Positions 11,221 to 24,937 of a DNA stretch of 64,000 nucleotides are shown one piece after another. The translations under genes and the position numbers were made by a program. The notes below the pieces were generated by a model. The model was not told the origin of the DNA, did not search any database, and saw only the letters and a list, made by a program, of their open reading frames with translations. Within the stretch, counting starts at the first letter, position 1; every line of letters starts with the position of its first letter. The DNA comes from Bullera alba (lineage: Eukaryota > Basidiomycota > Tremellomycetes > Tremellales > Bulleraceae): positions 186,001 to 250,000 of the forward strand of contig BCIX01000003.1 of NCBI GenBank assembly GCA_001600095.1. The letters run 5' to 3'.

Positions 11221-14200
11221 CTAATAGGACGCCTGGGCATCGACGCACGCTTGGACCAAGAGCCCAACGTACCCCTCGGCCGAGACTGCCGATAGTGTCC
11301 TCTCCGCCGCTCGCCTCAGCACGTGCGCACTATATCCGTATCAGCGCCTTCTTCATCGCCATTGTGCCCCTCTGTCCACCACTGTGCCCACTCTCTCCAC
11401 ATTGTGAGAGGTAGGACACTGGCAACAGCGTACTCACTCCGCTTGTCCATAAACCACCGATGCGCTCACGCCCACTTTGGCCAGACTGACGGGCCAACTG
11501 GTGAGTATGCCCTCGGTCAGGGTGTACCCCATTTCCACGCGACTCCTCGCCGAGGGCGCCATGAACGTTGTCGAGATTGTGAACCCCGTTGGGTTGGGCT
11601 TGATGGAGGTGGGGTATCGCAGAGCCAAAAGGCCAATCTCGACACGAAGCCTCTGTGCAGCCGTCCACAATTCCCCCACCCGCTGGACATACTGTCAAAT
11701 GGTCAGCACAACCACCCTTGCCTCTTACGTTCTTGCGAAGGGAGCGAGACACTCACTCTGGGCAGGGTGGAGTACCCCTCCGAAGGCAATCTGGAGACCG
11801 CGCTCTGAAACACTGCAAAGAGATTCCGCGTCGATTCCAACGGATACCTCGTCTTGACACCCTCGCTCGCCGTCAACCCAAGCGTTGCACTGGTGAGATC
11901 GGGCACCGCGTCGACGCAACTCAGTGTCAATCTGACCTGATCCGCGAACACCAGTTCCATCTCCCTCGGGGAGATTCTACCGACCTTCCACTGATGCAAC
12001 GACTGCAACGAGTCGTATTCCTCTATACAGCTCATCAGTCCCCCTTCCACACTGTCCACGCCTGGGCTTACCCTTGAGCTTGAGCACGTCGCTGCGGGTG
12101 TACTGGTCGCAAAGGCCCTTGGCGGCTTCGATCGCCGATACATGCTCCTTCTTCTCCTTGGACACTTGGGTCAATTTCGACAAGACCGCTTCGAGCTTTT
12201 CCGAGGCGCCCTTGTATTCCGCGGTAAAAGTGGCTACTTGCGCCCTGGACCTCTCGTCAGTTTCACTGTCTAGACATGCGTAGGGATGGCATTGGACTCA
12301 CCCTTGCTCCGCGATGGCGGCTTTGAGCTCGGCGAGTTCGACCTGATCGCAAGCCTCAATCTCCGAAACCACAGCGCGTTCCGACTCGAGCTCCCTCTGC
12401 AGCGCTTCGTAACGGGCTTGCAAGTCTGGCAAGAGGGTTTCCACCTGTTGCGAAGTCTCATCCAGCCGTTGCTCATCCTATCACCGACCGCATCAGCCCC
12501 GCTTCCCCCAAATCACAGCATTTGACAAGGGGGCTCACCTCTCGCATACCCCCCAACAAGGCTTCCATCTCCGGTCGCAAGGTCGGCAACCACGTCATCA
12601 CCCATTGATGCCATTTCGCCTGTGCCTGCAGTCGAGCATGCGATTGCTGGGCTTTGAACGTGCTCTCAAACACTTCCTTGTAGTATGGATCCGCGCGCAG
12701 GTATTCCGTCACGACGAGCGGGTTTTGATCTGAACAAGCCGCTTCGAGGTCTTTGAGGAATTGGTCGTTGTTCTGCACTTCGCCTTTCATCATATCACAG
12801 GCCTGTCCAATTGTCAGCCGCACTCCTTGGTACCTCTGCAGCAACCCGGACGGTGACCCTGACTCACCCATTCGTACGTCTCGTGCATGACGCCCTGGAT
12901 TTGAGCCTCGGCATACTCCTCCAAGCCAAATACTCTCTCCCCCGTCGGATGAGCTAGTCCATGTCGACCAACGCTGACTCTGCGCTTGGTGACAGTCTGC
13001 CCATCGGCGAATTGAACCTGTGCCATGCGCAAAAACTCGCTGAGGGTGATAGGTCCATCGGTATCGACGAGATCGGCATTGCTCGCACCCGGAGTGGAGC
13101 TCTTTGGCGACTTGGCCGATCGAGCGGGAGTCCCGCCGTTGGAGGGTGTTGCGGCCGAGCTGGCCTGCGTGGAGACGCTTTTCCTAGGTGTGACGAGGGA
13201 AGGTGGGCCGAGGGATCTGCGAGGACTTGGGAGGATCGATTTTCGAGCACTGGGCAGGATTGATTTTCGAGGACTCGCCACGATGGATTTACCTGCACTC
13301 GAAGTTGCTTCCACTGGCGAGGATGCCGGGACACCAAACACGCCTTCTCCGATACTCGTCGCTGGGGATGGTCTTGGCTTTTTAGCAGACCCCGGAGTTG
13401 GAGGCTCATTCTCGTCCCGCTCCAAAGGCCTCTTCTTCCCGCTGCCACCGGACGAGGTCGTCGAGGTGAAAGAGAGCCGTTTGGCAACTTCTCCAGCGGT
13501 CGCCATGCCGCTCTTCCTGGGCGTTCTATCCGCTTTGGCAGAGGCGGGCGATGGTGCAAAGACATTCCGCTTGACGCTCTGACTTCGCTGTAGGGACGAA
13601 CTGGTAGGTCGAGCAAAGGACGGCGTTCCAGACATGGGTCGTGTATTGGTAGGCAATCTGGCCGGCGAGACGGCAGGGTAAGACTGCGTTTGTCCAAGTA
13701 TACCGCCGGTCGCTACTGTCATTTCCATCCCATCTTCCTCGTCCTCGAGCGCCGGAGATTGCCCAGCGGCTAGGATACCTCCCGTAGCGACGGTCATGTC
13801 CATACCGTCCTCTGCGTCATTTGTCGCCACAACACTGGGTTGGATGCCGCCGGCGCCATAACCGAAGGAATATGTAGCCGTCCTTTCTCTCAGAGGGTCG
13901 GTGTCCATACTGGATGCACTGGACACGGTGTCATCTTCGACAATACCGCCAAAGGCGACGGTCTCCTCCATTTCCATGTCATCGCCCGTAGGCTCGCCAG
14001 GGTGGATCCTGTCGATCTGGGAGTTTGGCGAGTCGGGAACACTGTAGCCCAGGGGGATAGACCCCTTTGTGGCGTTGTCGGGTGGTATACTGGGTAAGAC
14101 CCTTCCGACGGGGATTGTAAAGTCCATCGTTCGATCGTCGTTGTCACCGCGGGAACTGTCTTCGATCGAGGTATCCATTGACATGTCCGATTGATCCATG

Positions 14201-15549
14201 GATCTATCGACTGTCTCCTGGTGTTGGTTGTTACCAGTGGAAACGATGATAGCATCGCCTTGATCGCTGATATCGCCCAGTGATTGTCGGGAACTTCCAG
14301 CGAGCGATTGTCGGGGCAGAATTCGACCTAGATTCACAGTCTCTTCAATTTCCATCGACTGATCATTCTCATCTTCAGTCTCCTCCTCCTCGCCCTGGGC
14401 ATCCTCGTCGCGCATACCAAGACTCGTGGAAGGTCTGCCCATCTCGACTCGATCCTCGTCAGAATAATCCTCCTCTTCGTCCGTCTCCTCGTCCATCGAG
14501 GCCTCGCCCTCTTCTGCGCCTTCGCCTATAAAGTACTGAGGTCCCGCAAAGTCTACAGCGGGGGCCTGGACGGACGATCTTCGAGACGACTTTGAAATGG
14601 ATTGTCTGCGGGGAATGACTGTCACTTGATCCGGAACGAACGCTGCTCGGGAGGAGGACGACATTGATGATTTCCTAGGGCCCTTGGCGTCTTTCGTAGT
14701 GTCGAACATTCTGGATAGAGTCAGCAGTTGCTCACTCGCTGGTTGCCGAAAGCCAAGAGCAATGTATCTGTACAGCCGACATTGACCCACCTGACGTGTG
14801 CGTGGCCGGCAAAGCTGACTCTGCGGTCCACCCCCGATCTCGTCATGTTCATCGTATCATCCTCGTTACTCCTGCCAAATGCCACAGTGTGTCCGTGCGC
14901 CATTGTGGTGTAGTCCATAGTGGCATCTTCGCTGTGAAGGGAGTTGGAGGAGAGGGATTTCAGAATCGACTTGCGTGGTTTCTAAATCGGAAAACGGTTT
15001 CAGCAAAGAGTCTCTTTGTCTCCGCATCATCGCTGCTCCTCGAAATGTTTCTTTGGGGCGAGCTTCGCCTCCGCCAACAGGCAGATTGGCCCTGATAGAA
15101 CGATACTCGGCCTCGTGTAATGCTATCGTAGCCTCACTCACCAGGCTGCGTCTTGCTTGTCTCCTCGGACTGAGGGGAACGGCTCTATCACCCACACCGT
15201 CGGTCGGAGGCGGTCCCATCGTGCCAATACTCCCCGTTGACACGCTCTTTGTCAGGGTTTGCAACACCTTGACCGTCTCCGTCGAGCTGGTAGCCATGAT
15301 GACACCATCGCCATTGATATCGGCACTGGCATTCAGATTCCTCTCTAGCAGTGACAGCGATTTGCGCCGAGACGGCGAGCCGAAGGACATTGCGAAATCA
15401 GGCGAAGTTGTGCGATTCCAAGCTATCGATTCTGTTGTCGTCTCTGTCTGCTGCCTTGTCCGGTCTGTGATCACCAGTGGTCGAGTACTATTCGATAGTG
15501 GACCCAGGGTGATGTTGGACATGGCCCATTTGGGGTTTGTTGACAACAT
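11221..15549 (-). CDS. SPC7: Kinetochore scaffold SPC7/SPC105 (KNL1 family)
   Basis: This outer-kinetochore protein docks PP1 phosphatase and spindle checkpoint proteins. An N-terminal basic PRKSILKS stretch is followed by RRVSFAGHAHVRMFD, holding the PP1-docking RVSF motif. The middle is acidic and disordered, with degenerate MELT-like repeats: MEIEETV, MDFTIPV, MEMEETV, MDMTVAT and MEMTVAT, the last two each followed by GGIL. The C-terminal half is a long coiled coil (EEYAEAQIQGVMHETYEW through VSKEKKEHVSAIEAAK). An RWD-like tail ends LLVQACVDAQASY at a TAG. The last exon joins as GQADAHVLRRA across the intron that begins GTGAGT near 11435. The start is uncertain: ATG 15549 opens an extra N-terminal exon, but I could not fix the splice linking it to PRKSILKS, so the true start may lie nearer 14950. 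Confidence 0.88.
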
Positions 15550-15840
15550 TGGGAAGCGGAATCAAATCTCACAAAGATGTGCATTACGTAATCCTGCGAT
15601 CACCACCTGCTAGCTAGCTGGCTCTTCTTGGGCTCTTCTTATGCTCTGCAAGGGTACTCCAACGTTCAACTCGGTATACTCGCAGCTATAGTGTCCTGTT
15701 CAAGCGAGCAGCCGGTCTTCTGGACTCGTAGGCTAGCCAAGAATCGAAGAATCCGGCCCTTCTGCTCAACCGACATGCTCTGAAGTCTTGGAGGATAGCA
15801 CTCAGACTGGATGTCCGCCTTTAGCTCCGCCCCGGGCGGC

Positions 15841-17682
15841 ATGGTCGACCCAATGCTCGCCTATCGCGCCAAGAGGGACAGAGAGCGTCGGACGTGGGTC
15901 CCACCTCTCCGGACTAGTATCCAAAGCTGACGGTCACTGTGGTAGCGTGCTGAAGACGTACAAGATCCAAGGGTTCATTTCCTCCGGTAAGTCCAGCTCC
16001 GGCCTACCGCTACCACATCCACTGGGACTATTGGCTGATAACGGGCAGGAACCTATGGACGAGTGTACAAAGCCCTCCTCCTGGCCCCGCCGGCAAAGAC
16101 CAAAGCGCCCGCTATACCGACTTCCACAAGGGCCGCGCTCTCTTTGTCCAAAGACAAGCTATCCCTCACTGCGGGTGAAGACCCGTTGACCAACCCGGAG
16201 TTGTGTATGCGACCGGGAGACCTGCCGGCCAGGGAGGGTGATGTGTTTGCAATTAAGAAGTTCAAGCCGGACAAAGAGGGTGATATCCAGACATACGCCG
16301 GAATCAGCCAGAGTGGTGCCCGAGAGATCCTGGTGAGTGCGTGGCAGACGCCGTCTGCTCAATAACAGCTCGGATTTGGCTAAAGACGATCAGTTGAACC
16401 GCGAACTGCATCATCGAAACCTCGTGGCACTGCGTGAAGTCATACTGGAAGATAAAGCAATCTACATGGTGTTCGAGTATGCCGAACATGATTTCCTAGT
16501 ACGCATCCCACATCCCACCCCTACTAGCTCTGTAGCCCACTGACCACACTTGATAGCAAATCATACACCACCACTCGCAGACGGTACGATCGCCCATCCC
16601 ATCGCCAACGCTCCGTCGACTGCTATATCAGCTCCTCTGTGGTGTCCACTTCCTTCACTCGAATTTCGTCCTGCATCGAGATCTCAAGCCGGCCAACATT
16701 CTCGTCACCTCGGCCGGAGTGGTCAAAATCGGTGATCTGGGTTTGGCGCGATTATGGCACAAGCCGCTCGCCCAGCACGGTCTCTTTGGCGGTGACAAGG
16801 TCGTAGTGACCATCTGGTACAGAGCGCCCGAACTCATTCTCGGCGCGAAACACTACACCGCCGCTGTCGGTGAGCACAACCGCCCCTGCCAACCAAGATC
16901 CTGTCCTGGATGGGCTGACTCGGCCAGATCTATGGGCCATAGGGTGCATATACGCCGAACTGCTCTCCCTCCGGCCGATATTCAAGGGCGACGAGGCGAA
17001 ACTCGATAGCAAAAAGACGCTGCCGTTTCAGCGCGATCAGATGGGCAAAATCTGCGATGTCCTCGGTCAGATCAAGAGTGAGTCCGGTACTGCATATCCC
17101 TTTGACATGGCTCACGCTCGTAGTCTCCGATTGGCCGGATGTCCAGCATATGCCAGAGTTCAAGACGTATTCAATGTCCGGACCGTGAGTTGGTCTTCTC
17201 GTTTCCACGTCATGCAAATATCCCCACTGATGATTCTGGCAGATGGAATGCGACGCAGCCCTTGCCTAATTGGTATCACGCACGTTCCCAGTCGGCACAG
17301 GGCTACGACCTCTTATGCAAGTTGTTCATCTGGGATCCAGCGAAGAGAATCACTGCGAGGGAGACACTCGCCCATCCGTGGTTCCAAGAGGAAGGCGGGG
17401 TCAAGACAAAGTGAGCCCTGTGTGGCACACTGTAGAATTGTCACTAATCGCCGGTGTCAGGAGCGTGTTTGAAGGCAGCAATATCGCCTATCCCACCAGA
17501 AGGGTCACGCATGAGGATAATGGGGATTCCAAAATGGGCTCGTGAGTCGAACCACCGTCACGTCACCACTCGCTGACGTGCCGTTCACTAGACTGCCCCC
17601 CTCGATGGCGGGACCGCGCTTGCCGTCAAGCAGCAACTTTCGCCCAGCGACCGTCGGCCAAAAGAGGACAAAGCTGCGGTGA
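15841..17682 (+). CDS. SSN3: Mediator cyclin-dependent kinase SSN3 (CDK8)
   Basis: This is the kinase of the Mediator CDK8 module, which partners cyclin C and phosphorylates RNA polymerase II and transcription factors. The protein starts [18 protein letters not shown]. It continues through the glycine loop [20 protein letters not shown] with the catalytic lysine, and the C-helix SQSGAREI (the CDK8 counterpart of PSTAIRE). HRDLKPANI, then [22 protein letters not shown] and [13 protein letters not shown] follow. An insertion between the glycine loop and the catalytic lysine is longer than in most CDKs but usual for fungal CDK8. The C-terminus is a basic tail, VGQKRTKLR, followed by TGA. ATG 15841 is used; ATG 15853 in the same frame is an alternative. 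Introns are short, with the usual CTGAC signals. SPC7 is transcribed divergently on its left. Confidence 0.93.
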
Positions 17683-17730
17683 ACCGAACCGAAGCGGAGC
17701 GAACCGAACCGAACCGAAGTAGAGCGAAGC
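17681..17730 (+). repeat. Short GAACC-type tandem repeat
   Basis: Directly after the SSN3 stop codon, GAACC is repeated in blocks separated by GAAGCGGAGC and GAAGTAGAGC. It lies in the 3' untranslated region. Confidence 0.8.
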
Positions 17731-17883
17731 AGAGTGTGCAACCCCCGTCGATGTCGATATGCGTATCGGCGACGTCGGCGTAGCTCGACGTGCGTAGTTG
17801 GCAAAGGACCCGAACACCGAAGATCGACGTCGTCGTGGTTATCGCGTTCACATTCACAAGCCGATTCTCGAACCAAGCTCACC

Positions 17884-18218
17884 ATGTCCTACACCGATGT
17901 CGACGAGAACCCGTCCCTGCGCTATCGACGTCGCGGTCTTCACAAACGTGACACGCCGACATTAGCAGTAGAGCACACTTGCTCGGTTCCCCCTACGCCT
18001 CCTGCACCTCGCACCCTCGCTCGTGGAACGGTTGCATCATCGGTGGCGTCCGAGATTTCGGGGATCGTCGTTGATCGTCGCCGAGAACGTGCCGATCAAT
18101 TATCAACCTGGGAACAGCGGGAACATGGAGTACGAGGGCGTACGTCAGTGGAGGCGTGTTGTGTGACTTTCCACTGCTGCGGCGGCCGCCTGTGACTGCA
18201 GTACTGCGACATGCTTGA
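17884..18218 (+). CDS. Small hypothetical protein
   Basis: A possible 90-residue protein of unknown function. The ATG has a strong context (TCACCATG). The frame MSYTDVDENPSLRYRRR continues for 256 nt, then a donor GTACGTCAG at 18140 and a TGTGACTGCAG acceptor at 18201 splice it in frame to a short exon ending LLRHA and TGA. Without splicing it would read 104 residues ending CCGGRL. It is rich in Arg, Ser and Thr. No signal peptide or domain is recognised. It lies between two well-supported genes and could instead be untranslated leader or noise. Confidence 0.4.
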
Positions 18219-18394
18219 AGTCGCTCTGGTACCCCAGACTCTCAGGCTCTCGCGAATCACAACATGCCAGTGCACACGAGTCACGACAGAACACGTCTCC
18301 ATCCTAGTATTCTCATGTACATTCCCATGTTCATACTCTCCCTTACCCACAGCATTCCTGCGAGATGTATCAATGTGAGAATCGATGCCCCAGC

Positions 18395-21300
18395 TCATCT
18401 CGCGGCCTCGAGATGGCCCATCTCTGAGATGGTCAGACCCCTCGTTCGGATCGACCTCCCGGGGGGTTCTGGACCGGGCGAACTGGCCGATCGGCGTCTA
18501 TACTCGCGTTCCCCTTCACTCCCCGTGCTCGTGCTCGCTCCGCCTCTGTCCTCGCGATTCCTGGTCCGTCTACTGTCCCTCCCCTCCCTGCCAGCGTCGT
18601 TCAGGGCACACGAGTACACTTCAATGTCCATAGAGCGCAATTGGACCAGGGTGCCAGGATCGAGGGTGACCTCGAACAAGTCGAGGATGAAGCGCCGGAC
18701 GGGGGCTTGAAAGTGATTCGTGGATATCAATCGCATTGCCCGGTGGAACAGGGTCAAGTTGGCAAACAATCCCGGATGGCGATTTCGCAATCTACCGAGA
18801 AGAGCTGATCAGCGGATGTAACAAGGAATGACTGGGACCCACCTCTTCAAGTTGTTCATGGCGCCGGCGGCGAGGACATAGTTGCTCAAATTGGCAATCG
18901 AGGTCATGACCTCTCCTTCCACTCCTTCCAACTTGACCAGCGGTTTCGGACACTGCGGCTCCGCCCTCGACCAAGGCTCGATCTAGTCGTGGGGTCAGCG
19001 GCGAACTATCCACCACCTTCGTGATCCAATGACAGTTCCCGTCCTAGTTATCCAAGGTCCCCCAATCGTAAAGCTTCCCCTGGACCCGACACTCACGTAG
19101 GCAAACTTTGATATGTCGTTAGGAAGGCATATCCCCGTTGTGACCCCGAGCGGGGTTCGCGTAGCGATCCATCCGTACTCTTCTAGGATCTCGGCGCCCA
19201 TTCGCGTCGAGGACAGAAGGCTAATGACGAAGAAACACGTCCTGGGGATGTACGTCAGCTTCCACCCCGTCCCCAGTGACATCCATCCTGGTCGTCCTTG
19301 CGAGTGACAGACTCACCCTTTTAGAGTCAAGAGCGGGGATTGCTCGGCAATCTCAATGATGACTTCCAAGATCTCTTCGTCCTCGAGGAAGGGCAGGCCA
19401 CCCTCCGTCGACCCGATGTTGCCCTAAGAGCCAAGGTGAGCAAAGGTCCTCCATCACTCCCAGATCGTGACTGGAGGAGGTGGGTGTAGGGGGGGGTAGG
19501 AGAGGAGCTGGGTTCATGGCCACTCACCAGAGCCCATAGTGCACTCTTCACGCTGGTGATGATCGCCTGATCGCCCGCTTCCATCCCATGCAACCGCAAT
19601 ACCTCCGCAAGCTCGGCAATGATCCCCCTCTGTCGCAAGAGCGCACACCCTTCTGGCGTCTTTGTCAATTCACCCAAGAAGTGCGTCGGGGCAATCCCAT
19701 CGTAGATCCTAAACGCCAGGGTCAACACTCGCCCACGGATCGAGCCCCCTCGCTCACCAGTAATCCTCGACCATGTCCGTGCTGAAGGGTTTGAGGGTCT
19801 TTGTGACAAACGTCTCGACTTCAATCACATATAAGAGGTTTCGTTCCTTCATCCCAAAGCTCAGCCTACGTCCCGCGGAGTGGATGGATGAGACTCACGT
19901 TGAGCCACGTTTCCAATTCGGTCTCGATATACTGCGATTGATGGAGGTATTGAAAGCCATCGCTCGTCGAGAGGAATCTACCCAGCCACGATTAGTCAAC
20001 TCAACAACTATCACTTTCGCTTGCTCACCGCATGAACAGCTGCTGACCCACTTCGCCTAGGTGCTCGAGAGAAGGCCGGAGTTGGACCACCTTGTCGAGA
20101 TACATGGACTCTGTGCACACTTCCTCCAAGTACATCACGGCCACTTCGCTCACTTCCGGCGCAGTGTCGTATAGCTGCGTGACGAGCAGTTGGAGCGCCC
20201 AGTCAATCAGGCCCGGTTGCTCCTGGAGCAGCCTGCCCAGGTGATGGGTAGCGAACAATCGCGTCTCCTACCAAATCCAACCATGAGCATCCCTTCTGCT
20301 GGTCGTCCTTGTTGTGAGACACTCACCATATACGCCGAAGTGAGCGCTTTGGCCAGTACGATCCGAGGATGCGCTTCCCTGTTCGAGCGTCAGCACCAAC
20401 CTCGACCCCAACCATCATCCGTGGAGCTCACTCGGTGTAGTCGAAACACTCTACGATGATGCGAATGATATTGTCTCGGCTCCTCTGCTCGCTGAGGTGG
20501 TAGAAACAAGTGAAGAATTTGAACCGCTCGAGCAATCTGCCAATTTGGTCAACACAGTCATCCGCGCTCGTCGCTTGGACCTACTTGATGCCTTCCTTGT
20601 GCCTCGACAACGTGCCCACCATTTCGAAATACCCATAGGTCAAGGATCCCCCGATGCGGTCCTTCGAGAAGACGGGATTGGTCTTTGGCACTCCAACGTG
20701 CTACGAGGTGTTAGATGCTACGCCCACGCTGGGGTAGGGATGACTTGCCTGGTCGAGCTCGTGAAAACAATCCGCCATTTGCTTCAACAACTTGTCCTCG
20801 CCGAGAAACCGGATTCCCTCCGTGTTGACCAGCAGTGTCGATATGATCGAACAGCCAAGTCTGACCCAACGGTGATTCGGCTACATCATTCGTCAGCTGT
20901 CTACCGCTCGGACTTGGAGCAGCAGGGCAGATGACCCACCCTGGTCCGCTTGATGCTCGAGAAGCGATTATTGTAAGGGTGGAAAAAGCTGAAAAGCCTC
21001 TTGAAGAACTTTGTCGCTTTGATCGTTTCATCCAGTCGTTTCGGGTTGAGCAACGGTCCTTCGATCAACTCTACAATCACCTCGTAGTTCCACTTGACGT
21101 GACTGCGGTCCAGCAGGACCTAACCCCCGGACATCCTTATCAGCCGTGCACACTCTTGAGCTCATATCGTGCTCACACCGGAATCATTGATCATCTGCTG
21201 AAACTGCTTGTCATCGAGGGAAAGGCCTTGGCGGAGTTTGGCCTGTTTGACCTGTTTCTGCCCGCGTTCCAGCGAATCAATCATGGTCCTACCGTCGGCA

Positions 21301-24300
21301 TCAGCAGGTGACACATGCCAGCGTATAGACTGGCTATGACGCACCTCGATTTGTCCTTGGTCGCTTGATGGACGGCCTTCATTTGATTCCGATTCAGACT
21401 ATCAATTGAAGAGAGTGCCGAGAGCGCGAAATGCCTTTCGTCGGGATCCGCAAAGTCCGTCGCGCCGGTGAACAGCCTCGGCAGGGACTAGATCGCCCGG
21501 TATGGTCAATGTCCAATGTCCCACGTAGCCACGGGCTTTGGACTCACTTGGAGCTTGGCGGCGTACTGGAGGGGAAGGATTCGATTGGCCATTTGCAGCA
21601 GTTCACCTAGTAGCAAAGTCGCCTTTTTGCCCACTGAGCCCGTATCATCCTCTATCGTAGTGACCAGGGCCTATAACAGTGAGCGTGTGATGGAGCATCT
21701 GAGCTGTGGTAGCTCACCTCGATGAGACCCGATTCAATGAGCACCGCCAAGAGAAAGGCGATGAACCCATCGATAATGTTCAATGGCTCTGGGGGTTCTT
21801 CCTCGACGACCCCGTCGTGGAGCTGAGATGTAGCCTGTTGCACTCTGTTGTACACTACACCCATGTCAGCTACAGGTCGGAGGATCACACTGTGCTCACC
21901 CGTCAACCGTTTTCCCTCCAGGAAGGCGTTCATCCAAGCGGAATTCTTGATTCTCAGCGAAGCGAATATCAAGTCCAGCATCGCTTCCTGTGTCCCATCA
22001 GCGCCATCCCGAGGCTCGTGCACTCTCGCTCACCTTGACTTGTGGGTCTGGAACGTACAACGAGCTTATGAGGGACTTGATGGCCCTGAATTCATTCATG
22101 CACATGTATATCAGGCCTGCCGCAGGTCAATCAGCGCTCACCCGAACCTTCGCTAGACGGAGTTGCAGCAGGAGAAGGAGAAGACATACCGGTCCATGAA
22201 GCGAGCAACATGCCCACGTTCCGAATACACAGCTGTAATTTCTCCATGTGCTTGGCCTGCTGTCTCGGTGGGACTTTTCCATACTCCTCCGTTAAGCCAA
22301 TCAGCGCGGTCTAAGTGATTCGTCAACTCCTCACTCCAAGAGGGTAGATGTGTCTTTACTCACTTCTAGGTCGGAGCCGGGTAGTAATGACTGTCTAGTC
22401 GATGGCGCATTGACGAGATACATCAGTAGTCCAGTGACCACCCCTCCCAGTTCATGCGGTCCGTCTTTATACGTCGCCAATACGGTCCTAAAGGCTTCAG
22501 AGCGAGTCAAGCACTCGATATCCAGTACGCCTAAGTTCTATCAGCCGTGGATCGCCGCACGCTTCCTTGAAAACTGCGGTGAGAGCATGACTGACCTATC
22601 TCGACCAGAGTCTCTGTTGCTATAAACCTCAATGGGTCATCTGGGTTCTCTGCCACGCTGACCAGGACCCTAACGAGGCCATCGCTCAGGGGGATCCGAT
22701 TATCGAGGAGCTTTGCCATTGGATCATTGGCAGTTCCCGACGTCGGACTGTGAATCAGAGTCCGCCTTGAGGGGCTATTGGGTTGCTGTTGATTCCTGCG
22801 CGAGGGCGGTCGGAGCTTGATCGGCGGTGGGAGCATGATGACCGATCGCAAGAGTCGTATTGCCTGTTCGCGCTCTTGTATAGCCCGGGCGTCTCGCGTG
22901 AATGTTCTGAGATCGAGGTCAGCAATCACACAAGGCCTGTCCAGTGGAAGAGTGAGGACTCGGACGTACCGAATGAGCAACCACTCGATGCCCGAATTGA
23001 GCATCTTGCCCCAGGATGATCTATCCAGGATATGCCTTAGGGCTCTGTACGCAGCCGTGCGTCTAGCCGTGAGCGAGCGGTCGCCCAGCCAAACGAGGGT
23101 GCTGCGATTCATCGTCAAAATCTGGTACAATGAACGATTGCCTTTGGCTCACCTTGATACCACCTCGTCCACATTGACGATCATCCTCAACGTGTCGGAT
23201 TTCTTGAGCAGTGTCGCCAGTCTATGCAATGCTTCGACTACCTGATCCCCTCTCGCAGGCTCCATTTGCCTCTCCTTGCCCTTCCCCGCCGATGTTTGGA
23301 TCTCTCTCCCCTCTAGATCTCTCAGTCGACGTAGTATCTCCTCCGCCGCATGGACCAATCTCGCCGTGCCCTCATCCTCTGCCACCTCCCCTGGAGAGCT
23401 CAGACCCGATAATGCCCTCTTCACCCTCCTGTTGCCATATCTCCCACTCACTCCACTCGCACTAGTCCCACTGCCCCCGCCCGCGACTCTGCCCAGACCG
23501 CTGGAGCCAGAGTCTGCGGCCACGTCGAAAAAGTCTTCCTCGCCTTCATCAAGGTCGGTGCCCGGGTGATTGCCCATACTGTGGCTTCGCCTCCTATTCC
23601 CCCGGTGGGGCGACCGGGCGTAGCCCCTAGCTGGGGTGTTGGTCCCCGAGGCGCTCGAGGGGAAGAAGCCATCGGGGCGTTCGCGTTCGGGTGTCAAATT
23701 GGAAGAACCGGCTCTCGAGTATTTAGGTCGACTGTTGGCATACGAGCCCGTCATGCCCGTATTCGTGCTGGACATGACCGAGGACGAGTATGATTGTCCC
23801 AAGAGGCCGAGGGAGGAAGTTGACGCGTAACCATTCATCCTCTGCTGTTGTTGCTGGTGGTGTTTCCTCCTCCCGCTCCGAGACGGCGTTCCTGCACCAC
23901 TACCGGAGGCCATGATTGGACCCCGTAGCCTTTCCAACTTGGCTTCCAACACCCTAATGTGCTCGTTGGCGGCCTCGAGTTGGGCCGCTATTCGCTCTTT
24001 GACCTGATCTTGCTCGCTGGCTTGTTGGGATTTACCATGATCGTTGCCAGCATCATTCCCCTCTCCTCGCTGCTCGATCACATCCAGCATCTTTTCAGCG
24101 CCATACTGCACCCTCCGCTCAATCGCCAATTTGCTCATCAACGTCTCCACCTAAGATCGGCCGGTTAGTCAACCCCCACTCTCCAAGACTCCCGCTCAAC
24201 TCACAGTCTCGTCCTCCTCGGCGTCGAGATACTCCTCCTCATCACCATTGCTGCTCTGCCTCAGCATCCCCCTTGAGGTCTGATAGCTAGAGCTTGTGCT

Positions 24301-24345
24301 CGTTACATCCACCTCGGGACGGGCATTGGCCGTGACATATGCCAT
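18395..24345 (-). CDS. AVO3: TORC2 subunit AVO3 / rictor (Ste16 family)
   Basis: This is the scaffold subunit of TOR complex 2, which controls AGC kinases and the actin cytoskeleton at the plasma membrane. The start MAYVTANARPEVDVTS leads after one intron to VETLMSKLAIERRVQYGAEK, an HR1-type coiled coil found at the N-terminus of fungal rictors. A low-complexity Ser/Gly region with a short Gln run follows, then long helical armadillo-like exons. These include ENPDDPLRFIATETLVEIG and IRNVGMLLASWTGLIYMCMN. Near the C-terminus RTCFFVISLLSSTRMGAEIL is followed by EEYGWIATRTPLG, the rictor domain V signature. The tail is basic and Ser/Arg-rich and stops at 18395. Many short introns interrupt the gene. 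Exact exon edges were not all resolved, and the last exon is the least certain. Confidence 0.9.
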
Positions 24346-24937
24346 GACCGGGGTAGATCACTTTGGGATATTTCGTGGACATACGCTGGCGAGTCGTGGG
24401 TGTGAGTATTACCTCTAAGCACCTGACCCCTTCTCCCCCTCTATATCTGGTTGTAAGCGATAATCAAGCACTCACAAGTGCTGTTGTTTCTCACCGTTAC
24501 CACCACCAAAGAGTCTCTTCGGCCATGTCCGGGGGCCCCGCTTGTGTCCCATACACCGTAGACACCATACATAGCTTCGTGCACAGATCGTATTCATTCT
24601 TTGGTATATAAAACTAGTGATGTATCCAAGCCAGGGAGACCTATTGACTATGACGATTGTAGAGCAAACCTCGTGACCTGATACCTGATGCCTCCTCGGA
24701 ATTCTATACTCCTCCGTCGTTACTCCTTCCTGTACTACTAAACACACATGCGCTCCCGTCGCGTGCCATGAATTTGAGAATTGGGAGATGGTGGGGGTCG
24801 GGGAAAATGATGATCGATTGGTGGGAACAATGGAGAGTGTCTAAGATGCCGTCGAGAATGGGACAATGCAAGTGTTGTTGAGGATACGGCGGGAGGGTGG
24901 GTCATGAACGCGTCGTCAAAAGTCGTGGCCACGGGAA
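24346..24937. other. AVO3 promoter / cyclin 3' flank
   Basis: Promoter of AVO3 and 3' untranslated region of the cyclin. No additional gene seen. Confidence 0.7.
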
